A DNA stretch of 64,000 bases from Amaranthus tricolor (Eukaryota; Streptophyta; Magnoliopsida; Caryophyllales; Amaranthaceae): assembly GCF_026212465.1 (NCBI RefSeq), contig NC_080049.1, positions 34,888,885-34,952,884 on the forward strand, in the 5' to 3' direction. The notes beneath the pieces are model-generated. The model saw only the letters and a list, made by a program, of their open reading frames with translations. It made no database searches and was not told the DNA's origin. Shown here piece after piece: positions 22,814 through 36,006 of the stretch; within the stretch, counting starts at the first letter, position 1, and each line of letters begins with the position of its first letter. Both the position numbers and the translations under genes were made by a program.

Positions 22814-25800
22814 ATGTTTAAGCAAATACTCAGTAAGATTCCTAGGAAATCATCGAAATCATTGGAGAATCGAGATCATAAAAGTGTTTCTATTGCTGGT
22901 TCGAATGCGTCCACCAGTGTTAGGAAGAGTGATGTAGGCTCTAACAAGTCTAATAACCAGCATAATCTGGGTTCTAATGCTGCTTCAAATGTGGGGCAGA
23001 ATCAGGGAAAGAAATTGCCTCGAACTGTAGAATCGATGATGAATGGTGTTATGTTGTCATCTTATGAAGCATTGCCAAGTTTTATGGATGCTCCAAGCTC
23101 AGAGAAGCAGAGCTTGTTTATGAGAAAGCTTCGTATGTGTTGTGTTTTATTTGATTTCCATGATCCAACAAAGAATCTGAGAGAAAAAGAGATAAAGAGA
23201 CAAACATTGTTGGAAATAGTAGATTACATTTCTTCGGCTAATGGCAAGTTTTCGGAGAATGTAATGCAAGAGGTCATAAAAATGGTATCTGTAAACTTAT
23301 TTAGGTCTCTTGCCGCTCAACCTAGAGAAAACAAAGTTATAGAGGCGTTTGACGTTGAAGAGGAAGAGCCTTTGATGGATGCCTCATGGCCTCATTTACA
23401 GATAGTGTATGAGTTCTTATTGAGATTTGTGGCATCTCCTGAAACTGATGCTAAATTAGCCAAGAGGTATGTTGATCATTCCTTTGTGTTGAAGTTGTTG
23501 GATCTTTTTGATTCAGAAGATCCCCGAGAAAGAGATTATTTGAAGACGATTCTACATCGCATATATGGAAAATTTATGGTGCACCGCCCGTACATTAGAA
23601 AGGCAATTAACAATATATTTTATCAGTTTATTTTCGAAACCGAGAAACATAATGGGATTGCTGAACTTCTCGAGATACTGGGGAGCATCATTAATGGATT
23701 TGCTCTACCACTGAAAGAGGAGCATAAGCTTTTTCTTGTTAGGGCACTCATACCTCTGCATAAACCAAGGTGCTTGCCTATGTATCACCAACAATTAAGT
23801 TACTGTATCACACAATTTGTTGAGAAAGATTGCAAGCTTGCTGATTCTGTAATTAGAGGGCTATTAAAGTATTGGCCCATCACTAATAGTTCCAAGGAAG
23901 TGATGTTCTTGAGTGAGTTAGAAGAAATTTTAGAAGCAACACAAATGCCGGAATTCCAGCGATGTTTAGTGCCCTTGTTTCGTCAAATTGCCCGTTGCTT
24001 GAGCAGTTCACATTTCCAGGTATGAAGTGTATTTTTCCTGTCCTGTCTTTTTTGAGTTCTTTGACTGTTTAGCTAAATATGGTATTTTATCCCGCCCTCC
24101 CTTTATTTGCTTTGTTGTGTCATAATGTACTTTGTAAGTTGTTTCAAGAACTTTTTCTTTATGTGTACCACGTTGGATCTATGATTTCATGAAAACAGTA
24201 GCTCTGTTATTGTAGGATTTAGGCAAAAGCTGAAAATATAACTATACCCTCACCGCTCCAATCCCCCAAGTATCTTTAGTGGGAGCATCTTGCAGAGTTG
24301 TCGGAATTGATGTTGATGTTGGTGGAGCTTGATTTGGATGATTACACCTTGCTCCCTTTGTTTTTTGTTTATACTAAGCTTCTCATGGATTATCCAAATG
24401 GCCAATGCCCAACGCTCATGTAACTGGCACCCTATTTCATACTAGAGTATGTTTGCTAATGCTGTTGGTTGACGTGGGTGTTGTCCATCGAATTTTCGAT
24501 TTCAAGACCCTGTGAGATTAGACTTGAATGTAATACGTTCCTTAGGCAGCTCTACGATGTTAGGTCATTTGCGAAATAGACTTCATTCTTGATAAGATTC
24601 CATTTAATTTTAATCATAGATCAAACTCTTAAGGGTAGGAGGACTATAACCAATTACCCTCCAATTTCTGGATGCTGTTGAAGTTCTAACCATCTATTCT
24701 CCTTTCTTAAATCTTAAAACTTCTCTAAATAGTTAGGTTAGTCTCTTTCAAAGCATTACAAGGATTAGACATGAGTGGAGAATAGTCCAAGTATTTTATG
24801 TAACTTTTGATTCATCTGCCTCATAAAATGCAAAATCAAGGCCGCATCGTTTTGTAAAGGTTTTCAAATCTATCGAACCCATACTATTGGTAAAGGAGTA
24901 AAAAACCGTGTTATAGGTTGGTTTGAGGAATATCTCATGCTATGTTGGTGTAAAACAACATCATTATTGCATCACCGTCATTATTGTTATCGCAACCGAA
25001 GCTGCATTTACGCACTTGTCTAGAGTAAATGTTTCTTTTCTTAAATATGTTTTATAAAGGATTGTTGCTAAGTTGAAAGAACTAGTTCTTGGATAAGTAG
25101 GTATTGTCCATATTGGTGATGGATGTTCATTATGATTAGTGAAAATGTTTGTTGGTTCCCTTTCTTTTTCGACGCCAAGTAGGTTGGAGGTTTTCTTGGG
25201 AAGGGGATGGTGGGGACTTCCACTGGATACTCAGTTTAAATGTGTTCATTCTCTTCAGGGATGGAGATTTCTTTGTATTGCCACACATTAAAGTCATTTT
25301 TAGATTCATTTGGATTCTCTTGCACTCTAGGAGTTTTTGTTCCCTTTTCTACAGTATTTTGGTCATCTGTTATACCTAGAGCCATCATTTGAGATGTACT
25401 TAGAGTTTTGAAACTTTATATGATACTTAATGAGTAGGGTGGTTTACACTTGAGAAGAAAGAATTACAGTTGGAGATAACAGTAGTTGGTGGAATACCTG
25501 TTGTGGATACTGTTGAGATAGATGTACTAAAGATCTTATAGATTGAAGGCATTTGATTTTATAGAAGCAGGGAAAAAGATGAAAGACTTTATGAAAGTGC
25601 CTTCTCTATCTAGCCTTTTAAACTTAGCTCCTTTTTTTTTTTTTTTTTCTTTAGTGAATTGGTCCAGTTCAATTCTTAGACTTCTCACATTCCTAGATGC
25701 ATCTCATTGTATGATATTTTTCTTAGAGATGATTTTTATGTTCGGCTTCTTCTTGCTCAAATTATGGTATGATGTTGTTTGGTAAAATTTGCTTCTGACT

Positions 25801-28482
25801 TCCTCATTATTGCTATTTGGAGCCCCAATACTTTGCTGAGACCATATTTTTACTCGTTATACATCAGAGAATTTTATATTTTTTCAGTAGCAATATTTTT
25901 TTTCAAGGTTCAAGGCTTATGATTTTATGAAGGATCGGCTGGTTAAATCTTAATGCATTGTCATTTGTTTTATTGTTTTTTTCGGTGATTGAGTTAATTT
26001 TAGAATTATTATTTGGTTAAACTTATGTTTTGTTAATGGCTTGGGCCTTGGAGAACAATTCATAGAGATTGAACTGGAGTATAGTTTTCAATCCTTTGAC
26101 AATTTGATGGTATGCCTTCAAAGAGATCAACATATTTTCAATGACAAACATAGTTCTCTTTAGATAAGGTATTTTTTCCTAAGGTTGTTATGTCAGTCAT
26201 AGCTATGTGACTCATGTTGACTAGTTGTTTAGTTGACCTTTGTGGATAAAATCAGGTTCAATGTTTGAGGATCTGCTAGTTTTCTTGTTGTCGTGGACCT
26301 TAGACATCTCCTTGGTGAGGTAATACACATTCATCAACAACAATGCCAAAGCTTTCATGCCAAGAGATTGGGTCGGCTACATGGACCAATATATTAAGTC
26401 AATAGTCGCATGAACTCTCCTCCATTCACTTCGATAATTGATTTTTGGTTCAAGATTGTGTGATATGACTAAGTTTCACTAAACTTGTTGTCACAATCAT
26501 ACTGGTCACTGTCTTTCTTTATTTGCACACGAGACCAACAATGAGTAAGTAAAGCTCTCACAAGCGGAGTTTAAGATGAGAAACATGTGTTCTTAATTCA
26601 TTAAGTTTCACCATCTTAATAATCAAAACAACCTAAAAGCTTTGGAGAATGTTAAATATATATGTAGCATTGAAAATCTTCTACAACTTTTGGACTTTGG
26701 AGACTAACGGGTAACATGGAAATCTAATATATTGAGTATGGTTTTTTGGTTGCTAAGAAGATGGGCCCTTCACCTGACTAACACAATGGGCAAGACCGTC
26801 TGGATGTTTGGGAGCTGGGTGTTAAGGGGAATATTTACCTCAAACCCACTAATGCAATTTTATTCCATAACCTTGAAGTCATGGGCCCAAGCTGTATGCC
26901 ACTAGGCTAATCTTGGCTTTTTTGTGACTATGTTGATTGCCGAAGATGATAGTTTGATTTCTAGAGTTTTTTAAAGTCTCAAATTGGGTCAGACATGATT
27001 AGGTGACTATAAAGTTCTTCTCGAAAGTTCTTGGTTTTCATCACTTGTAAATTGTATCATTGTCTTTTCATACCCCGGTGAAATCACTTCTTGGCAAAAT
27101 GTTTTGTCTCAATATTTGTGTTTTTTCGAATTAAGCCATTGTTTGTTTTTTCTGGAGGGGGGAGGTTCCTAGGTGCTTATTGTGAAACACATCTTTTCCT
27201 GGGCTGCTTTACTTGTTAGAATTGGTGGTGAAAGACTCCTTTAAAAGGACAATGCAAGTCTGCTGTACTCAATGAGTGAACCTTTTAGCTTATCTCCTCT
27301 CTTCTACTATAGCGAGTCTTACTCTGATATATTGGCTACTTTCTGGAGAACAGAAATTTGAATGTGGTATAGTGGTAGTGATCTCCCAAACCCAGTCTAC
27401 TTCTTTGTTCTGAGCATCAATTGGTATTAAAAGCTGCAATTGGTGTATCTTGGTCCATACTGTGATTTGCCTCCAGCGGAAAGGTTTTTATTTTTTATTT
27501 TTCTAATTCTTGTTGATTACTCATGGTTGTTAAAGTTCTATATGTACATCCAACCCCTTCAACCCCGCTTAGGCATTGGAGTAATGCACTGTTTTTTAGT
27601 TTATGTTGACTGGTTAATATACGTAAAACAGTTTCTACTAGTTTCTCTAGGCTAAAACTCTCTAGATGTATGTCACTGTGCATATTAACTACATCGAGGG
27701 AACTCGGGTTCGAATTTCATTGATCGGAATTCAAGATTATGAGCAATCGATATCTGGAGCTCGAGTGAATCTATGTGTTCAAACAAACATCCTACTAGTT
27801 TCTTAGGATAAAAAGGAATTCTGGTCTGGATTTTTAATTCAATTTATAACCAAAACTCTTATGTCAAGATAAAATATAACAATGGGGTTTTCTCTTAAAG
27901 TTCTAGCATAGTTGATATTATAAAAATTGTTTGATTTTTCTTTATGCATTTCATGTGGATAGATCCTCTTTGTTCTTGTATTTGTTCCTAGTGCCAGAAA
28001 GGTCTTTGTCCAAGAAAGTTGCAACTGTTTTTTTCTCGCGGGCTGTTTTTAGTTTGATGGCAAGTTCTGTGGGCCTGTATTGTCTTTGATTCCCCTTTCT
28101 TTTTTGTACTCCTTTCCAGGTTGCAGAAAGGGCACTATTCCTGTGGAACAATGATCACATTGAAAACTTGATCAAACACAACTGCAAGATTATTTTACCT
28201 ATTGTATTTCCTGCACTGGAAAGGAATACACGAAATCATTGGAACCAGGCTGTTCATAGCTTGACCCTCAACGTACGAAAGATCTTGTATGACTTTGATT
28301 CCGAGCTTTTCGAGGAGTGTTTACAAAAGTTTCTGGAAGATGAATCAATGGAACAGGAAGTAGACGTCAAACGTGAAGCGACTTGGAAAAGATTAGAAGA
28401 AATTGCTGCAGGAAAAGCGAAAATTACGGAACCAGTGCTCGTCCCCCTCATTTTACCAGCTCGTATCACTTCTGGTCTTTGA
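22814..28482 (+). CDS. PP2A B' (B56) regulatory subunit, copy B, intact
   Basis: Exons 22814-24019 (402 codons) and 28120-28482 (120 residues plus TGA) join in phase 0 ([12 protein letters not shown]) to give 522 residues, normal for plant B' subunits. The N-terminal 85 residues are Ser/Asn-rich and probably disordered. From about residue 86 the HEAT-like B56 core begins ([13 protein letters not shown]). HRIYGKF at about 248-254 corresponds to the conserved groove that in animal B56 reads LxxIxE motifs in substrates. The role is to direct the PP2A scaffold-catalytic dimer to its targets. The C-terminus ends ITSGL. The 4.1-kb intron contains about 1.1 kb not found in copy A. The ATG is the first in frame and is shared with copy A. 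The closest relative in the window is copy A; the paralogue at 31914 is clearly more distant. Confidence 0.93.
25371..26467. other. Unit-B-specific 1.1-kb insertion in the PP2A intron, with a LINE/SINE-like tail
   Basis: Unit A runs straight from ...ggtcatctgt (about 11434) to aagtttcacta. Near 26327-26400 the segment contains tcatcaacaacaatgcc followed by gattgggtcggctacatgg, which resembles the antisense 3' tail of plant RTE LINEs and Au-type SINEs. The rest is AT-rich without a recognised feature. Whether B gained it or A lost it cannot be told from the sequence alone. Confidence 0.5.
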
Positions 28483-28963
28483 TCACCCAAGCAAAGATCA
28501 CTCCTTTTTTCGTAGTTTACGTGGGTGGGCTTGAATATTTTTTGACGCCTACTTCATTAACCGATGAAATATAACAGAGTTCCGCGGGTGGAGTTTCTCG
28601 GGTGTTCATTGACTTCTTTGTTAGTACTCTCGTTTTTCCTTGGCCAAAAGCCGAAAGGAGGAAAACCCCATCTAGCCGCTGTTTGTAGCTTTTGTTTTAA
28701 TTTCTGAAACTCAGTAGTTAGATTTACTTAGATATTAATTATGGGGTAGATTTTAATTGAAAAGAGGAAGGGAAAAATGGCATAAAATCAGAAAATTGTG
28801 AAAAATTGGCAGCAGTTGGAAGATTGTATTTGTACAGTTGTGATATATTCCTTGTTTGGCTTTATATAATTATAATTTTTTCTTTGGAAGGTGGTTTGTT
28901 TGTTTGTTTGTTTGTTTGTTTGTTTAGTAGAGTATTGAATTCAAATAAACCAAACATTCCTTA

Positions 28964-29129
28964 AGTACTTTACTGTCACAATTACTTTTCCAGAAGAGTT
29001 AATTAAGGTGGAATGTACAATAGTAGTTGTTGAGGGGACTTTGTGCACCACTTTTCCTCAGACATACTAATGACCATTGGAGTAAGGCTAGCCTGAAAGC
29101 ATATCAACCTTATTATTGTATGGACCCAT
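28964..29129. other. Unit-B-specific insertion of about 165 bp downstream of PP2A copy B
   Basis: Unit A reads ccaaacattccttatatattttcttgg. Unit B has about 165 bp between ccaaacattcctta and tattttcttgg. No gene or clear terminal repeats are visible. Confidence 0.5.
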
Positions 29130-29275
29130 ATTTTCTTGGTTGAAGGCTGGTTGGTTGGCTGGCTTGCCAAATGTTTTGAACCTTTCTTATAAATTTTGAG
29201 GCGAATCATAGGTCGACTTAGCGTTTAAAGAGAAAAATTTATTTGACAAGATTTGACTTTCACCCCATATAGGAA

Positions 29276-29355
29276 AAATAAAACTCCCTCTCTTTCTAAC
29301 ATGTATTGAATTTTCAAATAAAACTCCCTCTCTTTCTAACGTGTATTGAATTTTC
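29276..29355. repeat. 40-bp direct tandem repeat, two copies
   Basis: aaataaaactccctctcttt... to ...gtattgaattttc occurs twice head to tail (29276-29315 and 29316-29355), differing by acatg/acgtg. Unit A has a single copy near 14087, so the repeat arose after the segmental duplication. Confidence 0.85.
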
Positions 29356-29559
29356 GGCCTTACTCTGTCATCATGAAAAGCAAAATTTTACATTTTGGTC
29401 TTTGGATAATTTTGTAGTCTTCAATTTCTCCCCTAATTCTGATCATAGTTTCTATGAACTGGATTAATTGGGCATGATGATGATGATAAACTATTAAACT
29501 ATTGGGGATTTGACTTTACATAGAATCGTAATTTGAGAAATTATAATGAAAATTTTAAA

Positions 29560-29960
29560 TAAATAAGCAAAAATATATATATAAAAAATCACATTATAGC
29601 CAACTTTTAAAACTATTTCCCAAGATAAGCAGTTTTTTCCCAGACTTGTGGTTTGGGGTTGTTTGCACTTAGTAACAGCAAACAAAGCTAAAATTTCGTC
29701 AAATAAGGGGATTTGCTGTTTTTAGCTCGCATCTGTTCGCTGTTTCTAACAGCGAACAAAGACTGGAGATAAAAAATAGTCAAAGTCTTTGTTCGCTGTT
29801 AATAACAAAGAACAAATTCTTTGACTTTTTTTGACCTCCAGTCTTTATTCGCAGCCTGTTACTAGCAGCAAACAGCTCCTAACCACAACTTTGTAAAAAA
29901 AACTGCTTATCTTGAAAATTATTTTGCAAAGTTTGCTATTGTATGAATTTTTTATATTTT
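29560..29960. mobile_element. Foldback MITE with long nested hairpin, unit B copy
   Basis: Same arrangement as at 14325-14725: outer arms containing caagataagcagtttttt and its partner near 29895-29915, inner arms aacagcgaacaaagactgg and its partner around 29840, and a central palindrome (gttcgctgttaataacaaag). The inner right arm has a small insertion (ttattcgcagcctgttac), so pairing is worse than in unit A. Confidence 0.65.
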
Positions 29961-31913
29961 TTTATTTACTTATTTCAAATTTTCAATTATAATCACAAGT
30001 GACATTACATTGGAATTTTGGTTTAATTTAAGCATTATAACGAGGAAAAATTCCGAAGAAGGTCTATAAAGTATGACAAGCCCAAATTCAACTAAACCTA
30101 TGCCTCCTCCGTATTAATTTCTACATTTTTAATTTTAATATGTTAAATTTTGATATGTTTTCATCTTTGTGCCTTCATTTTCATTTGTCATTATCTTTCA
30201 TCTTCTCATCCACAATTTTCTTGTTTTATTCCAATCTCATGGAGAATTGATTTTCCCAATAGCTCTTTTATTTTATTTACTTAATTTTTCACTAATAATC
30301 AACAACACTTAGAACTATTTATATTAAAATTATAAAAGATAGCAAACCTATTAAAACAAAGAAACATACGAAATAGCAAACCTAGGTTTTAGCAAGGTTT
30401 CGACTCTCCAAGTCCTCATTTAATTTTACATTGATATTTCTTTTTGATGAAAACCTTCTCATAGTTTAAAGTGATAATACCTATAATTACTCGTAAATTG
30501 ATCAGTCCCTGGTGTATGAAATCTTCTTATTGTCAGATAAGTTCATACAAAAGATACATTATATTAAAAGTTTCTATTATTGAGTTATTTAACCCAAATA
30601 TGTGATACGTTTTACGGTGATACCGTATTATACATGAATTTGTGTAAATCAATTTATAATATATTAATTTATTAAAATTATATATTTAGAGGAATCATCC
30701 AAAATTGAGATGATTATATTTTTGTTGAACATAATTCACTAAAAAAGTCAAAGCAACATTTACAATAATAGTTATTTTTATTTTAATTGGTTCATTTAGA
30801 AAACAAATGGGTGAGAGAGAGAAAAAGGGTGTGTTTTGAAGTTTGGATTAGAGTAATGTACAATCCACAAATGAACCCATTACCCATATCCAAGAGGCTG
30901 CTCTGGTCAGCTTATTTGTTCTCTTTCTCTCTCTTCTCTGTTCCTCCTTTCCTCTGAAAAAACCCCCAATTTTTGACATATTTTGTATACGAAATTAACC
31001 TTCCTTTGTTCTTCTGGATCACCATAGTTTTTGTTATGCTTTAGTAAGTTGCTTTTAAATTTGCATTTTCTTAATCCTTTCCACCCACAAAATTTCACCA
31101 TTTCTTTTTTATTCCAAATTCCTACTAAATTATTTTTCATATTCTCTCTCTCTATATGTTTATAAAAACACCCTTTTTTATTTTCTATAATTCTAACAAA
31201 ACTGTTATCTTTAATTTTCAGATCACACCCAGATCTTTTAGTTGCTTCACCATCAGCTGAGTTAATTGCTTCAATTTGGTTTTTCTAATTGTAAACAAGG
31301 TAAACATTCAAATTGTCATTGTGCATTTCTTTATATTTGGTGAAAGGTCATGTTTAGCAGTTTGTTGGGATTTTGTCTAGCAAAAGATGTGATTTTTCCT
31401 ACTTTGTTGGAAGGGGAATTTACACTTTCATCTGGGTTTTCAATTATAGTCAAAAAGATTATAAATTTAATAGTTATCATCAATTTTATGTAGGTTAAGA
31501 AGAAAAAATGTCAATTATAATTAGTTAAAGATTGCATATGGTATCATAGATAAATTGATTTCTTTTTGATCTAGATGTTTGTATAATGCTTTTATATCTG
31601 GATTTTATGTTTTACTTTTCTGATCCTGATTCCTGTAGTGTTGATAATTTATTGGAAATTTTTCTGGGTGGAATCTAACTGAAAATTTCAATGAAAAGGT
31701 TTCTCTGGAAGGATTTGTGTTTCTGTTCATCACTCCATAGAGATACTTTGAATTCTGTGCAGATGTGCGTTTCTGGAATTGGGGTTTTTTTATTTGATTG
31801 AATTGTGTAAGGTTTTTTTTGATGATCTTTAGTTCTGTGCTTTGGAGGAGATTATTTTGTGAAACCCTTTAGGATAAAGAGGTTCATCCTCATACTTAGA
31901 TTTCTGCTAAGAT
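29961..31913. other. Unit-B-specific segment, duplication edge and 5' region of the third PP2A gene
   Basis: About 780 bp at 29962-30742 is absent from unit A and shows no gene. Homology resumes at about 30743 (gactaaaaaagtcaaagcaac equivalent) and ends at 30842. From there to 31913 lies the probable promoter and 5' leader of the PP2A gene at 31914, including pyrimidine-rich stretches and a possible leader intron starting near aacaag|gtaaac (31298). No transcription start can be fixed by eye. Confidence 0.5.
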
Positions 31914-33601
31914 ATGATTAAGCAGATACTAGGTAGGCTTCCTAAGAAGCCATCTAAGTCGGCTGATGGTCGCGATGGTCTATTGTCGAATGTTTTAGGT
32001 GGCACTAGGACCGGCGATTCTGGTGGCCATAAATCAGGAAATGGAAAAGATGTGCCACACCAAGGTGGCCATCCAACTTCAAATTCAGGTTTGGGTCATG
32101 GTAATAAATTCGGGCAGGGGGAGGATTCTAATGGAAATGACAGCTTAGTATCAAATCCATTTGAGGCACTGCCTTCTTTTAGGGATGTTCCAGCTTCTGA
32201 GAAGCAGAACTTATTTATAAAAAAGATTCACTTATGCTGTCATGCTTTTGATTTCACTGACCCCACCAAGAATCTGAAGGAAAAGGAGACCAAGAGACAG
32301 ACATTGCTTGAGCTTGTAGATTATGTTAGCTCGGCTAATGGAAAGTTTTCGGAGAATGCGATGCAAGAACTCATTAAGATGATATCTGCGAACTTATTTA
32401 GGGCGCCTGCTGCCCAGCCCCGTGAAAATAAGGCTTTAGAGGCTTATGATTTGGAAGAGGAGGAGCCTTCAATGGATCCTGCATGGCCTCACTTGCAAAT
32501 TGTTTATGAGCTGTTTTTAAGGTTTGTAGCATCACCTGAGACAGATACAAAGCTGGCCAAGAGGTATATTGATCAGGGTTTTATTCTCAAGTTATTAGAT
32601 CTTTTCGATTCTGAGGATCCCAGAGAGAGGGAGTATTTGAAAACAATTCTTCATCGTATCTATGGAAAGTTTATGGTGCATCGTCCGTTTATCAGAAAAT
32701 CAATAAACAACATTTTCTATCGTTTTATCTTTGAGACAGAGAAGTTTAATGGGGTTGCTGAGCTTTTGGAAGTTTTGGGTAGTATTATTAATGGGTTTGC
32801 TTTACCTCTTAAGGAGGAGCATAAGTTGTTCCTTATCCGTGTTCTGATTCCCCTCCATAAACCAAAGTGCTTGCCTATGTACCATCAACAATTGTCTTAT
32901 TGCATCACTCAGTTTGTGGAGAAAGACAGCAAACTTGCAGATTCTGTGATTAGGGGTTTATTGAAGTACTGGCCAATCACTAACAGTTCAAAGGAAGTTA
33001 TGTTTTTAAGTGAGCTGGAAGAGGTTTTGGAAGCAACCCAGATGCCTGAATTTCAGCGTTGTATGGTGCCATTGTTTCGACGCATTGCTCGTTGCTTGAG
33101 CAGTTCTCACTTTCAGGTGATTGCTGTTTTTTCTTATTTATCTTATTGATGCCTGAATTAACTAGCAACTATTATAATTGCATATGTTAGTTTTTCTTTG
33201 TTGGGTCTGTATTTTGATAAACAAATTGTTTGTTTTGGTAGGTGGCCGAGCGGGCTTTGTACCTATGGAGTAATGATCATGTTGAGAACTTGATTAAGCA
33301 AAATCAAAAAACTATTCTTCCTATCATCTTCCCTGCACTAGAGAAAAATTGTCGGACGCACTGGAATCAAGCTGTCAAAAGTTTGACCCAGAATGTGAGG
33401 AAGATATTTTCTGATGCAGATCCAGAGCTATTTGAAGAGTGCATGAAGAAGTTCGAGGAAGATGAAGCTAAAGACAAAGAGCAAAAAGAACAACAAGAAG
33501 CCATATGGAAGCGCTTAGAAGCGCTCGTTTTAACCCAATCTAAATCTACTGAAATGCCCTTAGGTTCTCAAAACCATGCTCCTCAAACAGTTGCAAGCTA
33601 G
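31914..33601 (+). CDS. PP2A B' (B56) regulatory subunit, third paralogue, intact
   Basis: Exons 31914-33116 (401 codons) and 33242-33601 (119 residues plus stop) join in phase 0 ([12 protein letters not shown]) across a 125-bp intron, giving 520 residues. The intron position is identical to copies A and B, but here it is short. The start [15 protein letters not shown] is the typical N-terminus of plant B' subunits of the eta/theta/gamma/zeta group. A Gly/Asn-rich linker follows, then the B56 core ([45 protein letters not shown]). The C-terminal tail is Glu/Lys-rich and ends QTVAS. It acts as a targeting subunit of protein phosphatase 2A. Clear divergence from A and B in both linker and tail shows that it is an older tandem paralogue lying just outside the recent duplication. 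Confidence 0.95.
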
Positions 33602-35780
33602 AATTTAGGACATATTGGTTTGTAGGTCGGTCATCGATGATTTGGGAAACGTGCTTGATATGGTTATTTCCTGTCACAAAAATGCTGGATCAAGACCGGT
33701 TTCCTACTTCCAGTTTTTCTCGTGTGAGGATCGTGGGTGCCGTGTCCCCATTTTTTGTGCTCAAAGAGGCTATATGAGTGAATAGCTGTCTGGACCATAA
33801 GTATATGGAGATCTATAAAGTTGCAAACTTTTTTCATGGTCCTATTGACTGTTTGTTGCCATGGTATACACAGAAGAGCGACAGATTCCAGGTACTTTGC
33901 TTCGTGGGGGTTGTATTATCTTTTATTATTTTGTGTTAAACTGCTAATTGAGGTTATTCCTCCTTCTTAGTGTATGCAGTATACATATGTGTATCTTCTT
34001 GACAATCCTTAGAATGATCCCATCATTTGGTTTGATTTTCGGCTTATAAATTACGTGTAAGTTGTAGAACTTGCAAAAATCTTTTTGTTTGTTAGAGATT
34101 TTTTCTGGATTTCCATGATTATTGCTGTCAGTCTTACTGGTGCTGAGGCAACCCTTGTCTCATTTATTTATGTTGAGATTCCCGCTAGACACTTTGGCGG
34201 TGATGTGACCTTGGTTTTGCACTATGGTTGGGCGTTGTGGAATGTAGACACAGAGAGAACAAGCTTGAAACTGCATTTTATTCCAAAAACAACATAAACT
34301 GGACACATACTAGTGTCTGGTGCTAGCACCCTATTTCCGGTATGTATATATCGTTGCCCTTTTAACCTCGGTTTGGTTGTTTCAGACAGGGGTCGTGTTG
34401 ATACAGGCCCTAAATGTCAATAGTGCAAATCTAAAATCTTATCAGCTAAGATAGCAAATGTCTTTGCTTCGACAGGACTGTTGTTATTTGTTAGTATGCA
34501 CCTTTTGATCACGACTGTTTGTAGTAAATAAGTTACTGTGCTGGTGACATTTCGACAGGGATTGTTTGTTATTACCAAGTAAAACTTTGAACCCTGAGCT
34601 TGGATTATTATGGATAAGTACTGATTTATGGTCAAGACTTTTTGATTATGAAATGATTTAGGGTGGTTGTTGGATAGTTAGTCAGTCTTTTGGTATATAC
34701 CAACTTATTACAGAAGTGAAGGTCATTTTCAATCCTTTAAAGTGGGTGATGCCCATTTGCTAATTGTGTCTTGATATTTTTCTTTTTCAGTCATTATCCA
34801 GCTGAAACTTGCCTGTTAATTGTCATGCATGGTGTCATTGGTTAGGAATTAGGATGTTTACTTTTCAGTCTTAAAATTAGTAGAGCAATATGGGTAAAGT
34901 TTACCTGTTGTCTCGTTATATGGAGAATTTCGGATCATTCAGGTTTACATGCAACGGCCTCATTTATCGGAAAACTCAGTTTTTTTGTTATCAGTTGGTG
35001 AAAATGAGTGAATAGAATGACTCGGTATCGATAGCATTGAATGAGGAATCTGTGAGCCAAATGATCCAACTGATGTCATCAGAACAACTGATAGAAAACA
35101 ATGGTCTTTCCGAGAGCATGAGGCCTTGTTTTTTGGGATATCGGATAAGCTGAGGCCTTGGAAGGGTTAGGGGAGGCGGCAACGAGAATCGACCCTCTGG
35201 TTTCTAAAGAAAGTATAGTAATTGTATTGGGAAAAAAAACCACTTTGTTGCTTCAGGGTGGACTATAGTTTAATTAGTGGAGTAGTTATTATGATATTAG
35301 CATCTAATATCTATCTTCATATCCCTAAAAGAAAATTAATCTTGATTTCATTTTGATTGGATAGTTAAAACACTAAATTAACTGCTCTTGACCTTAATTA
35401 TGCAACTGAGTATTATTTAGAACAAGTTGGATCACTATTATAATAATTTATATATATCAAGTAAAAATAAAAAAGTTGGATTAAAGTTAAAACCTCAACT
35501 ATGGATGTTTCAAATCTAAAAGTGCTTTTATTGTCATGATTTTGTTTTAATTTTTTTAAAGTTAGAATTCTTTAAATAACATTTTAAAGTTGAGAATTAT
35601 ATAATAAGATTGCCTCAAAAAGTTTGAATTTTTAAATAATATATCAAAGTTGAAACTTTTAGAATTGAATTGTCTAAATTCAAAATTGAAGTTTATAGAA
35701 TAAGATGTCTCACCAATCATGTTACGTCCTCACTTAAGTTAGAATTTGTATTATTATGTGTTTAAAGGACAAAAATAACT
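33602..35780. other. 3' flank of the PP2A gene and intergenic DNA
   Basis: The first several hundred bases are probably 3' untranslated region of the gene ending at 33601. The remainder is AT-rich with only short, unconvincing open frames. I see no gene or clear transposon ends here. Confidence 0.5.
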
Positions 35781-35784
35781 TAAA

Positions 35785-36006
35785 GGTTGTGTTTGTAAAT
35801 AAGTAATTCATGTTAAATTCTAAATTTCAATTACAAAATCATCAAGGAAGAATTTGAGAATGACAAGATTTGAGAAGTCATTCTCAAATTCTTAACTTGA
35901 ACTGCTTTTAAAATAATGGTGGAATTGGCTTAAATTCATAATTGATTTGTCAAACATTAAATTTGAGTTAATTCTAGATTTCCAAATAAAATCATTATTT
36001 CCAAAC
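35785..36006. mobile_element. Possible short MITE
   Basis: Imperfect inverted ends (gtttgtaaataagtaatt at the left, and the complement of aaatcattatttccaaac at the right) bound about 220 bp with an internal inverted pair (gagaatgacaag / cattctcaaattc). No target duplication could be defined. Confidence 0.35.

Larger units (their letters stand above)
14836..30842 (+). repeat. Tandem segmental duplication, unit B (complete, about 16 kb)
   Basis: The unit begins inside a TOP intron and ends just upstream of the third PP2A B' gene, so both edges are visible. The left edge (14835/14836) is the duplication junction, where the downstream flank of PP2A copy A is fused to a TOP intron. The right edge (30842) continues into sequence not seen after copy A. 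Unit B holds a truncated, broken TOP copy and an intact PP2A gene, the reverse of what is seen in unit A. Confidence 0.9.

Noticed and set aside
34085..34297. 70-codon frame downstream of the third PP2A gene
   Set aside because: It has no ATG-type start and no recognisable domain, and lies in probable 3' flank.
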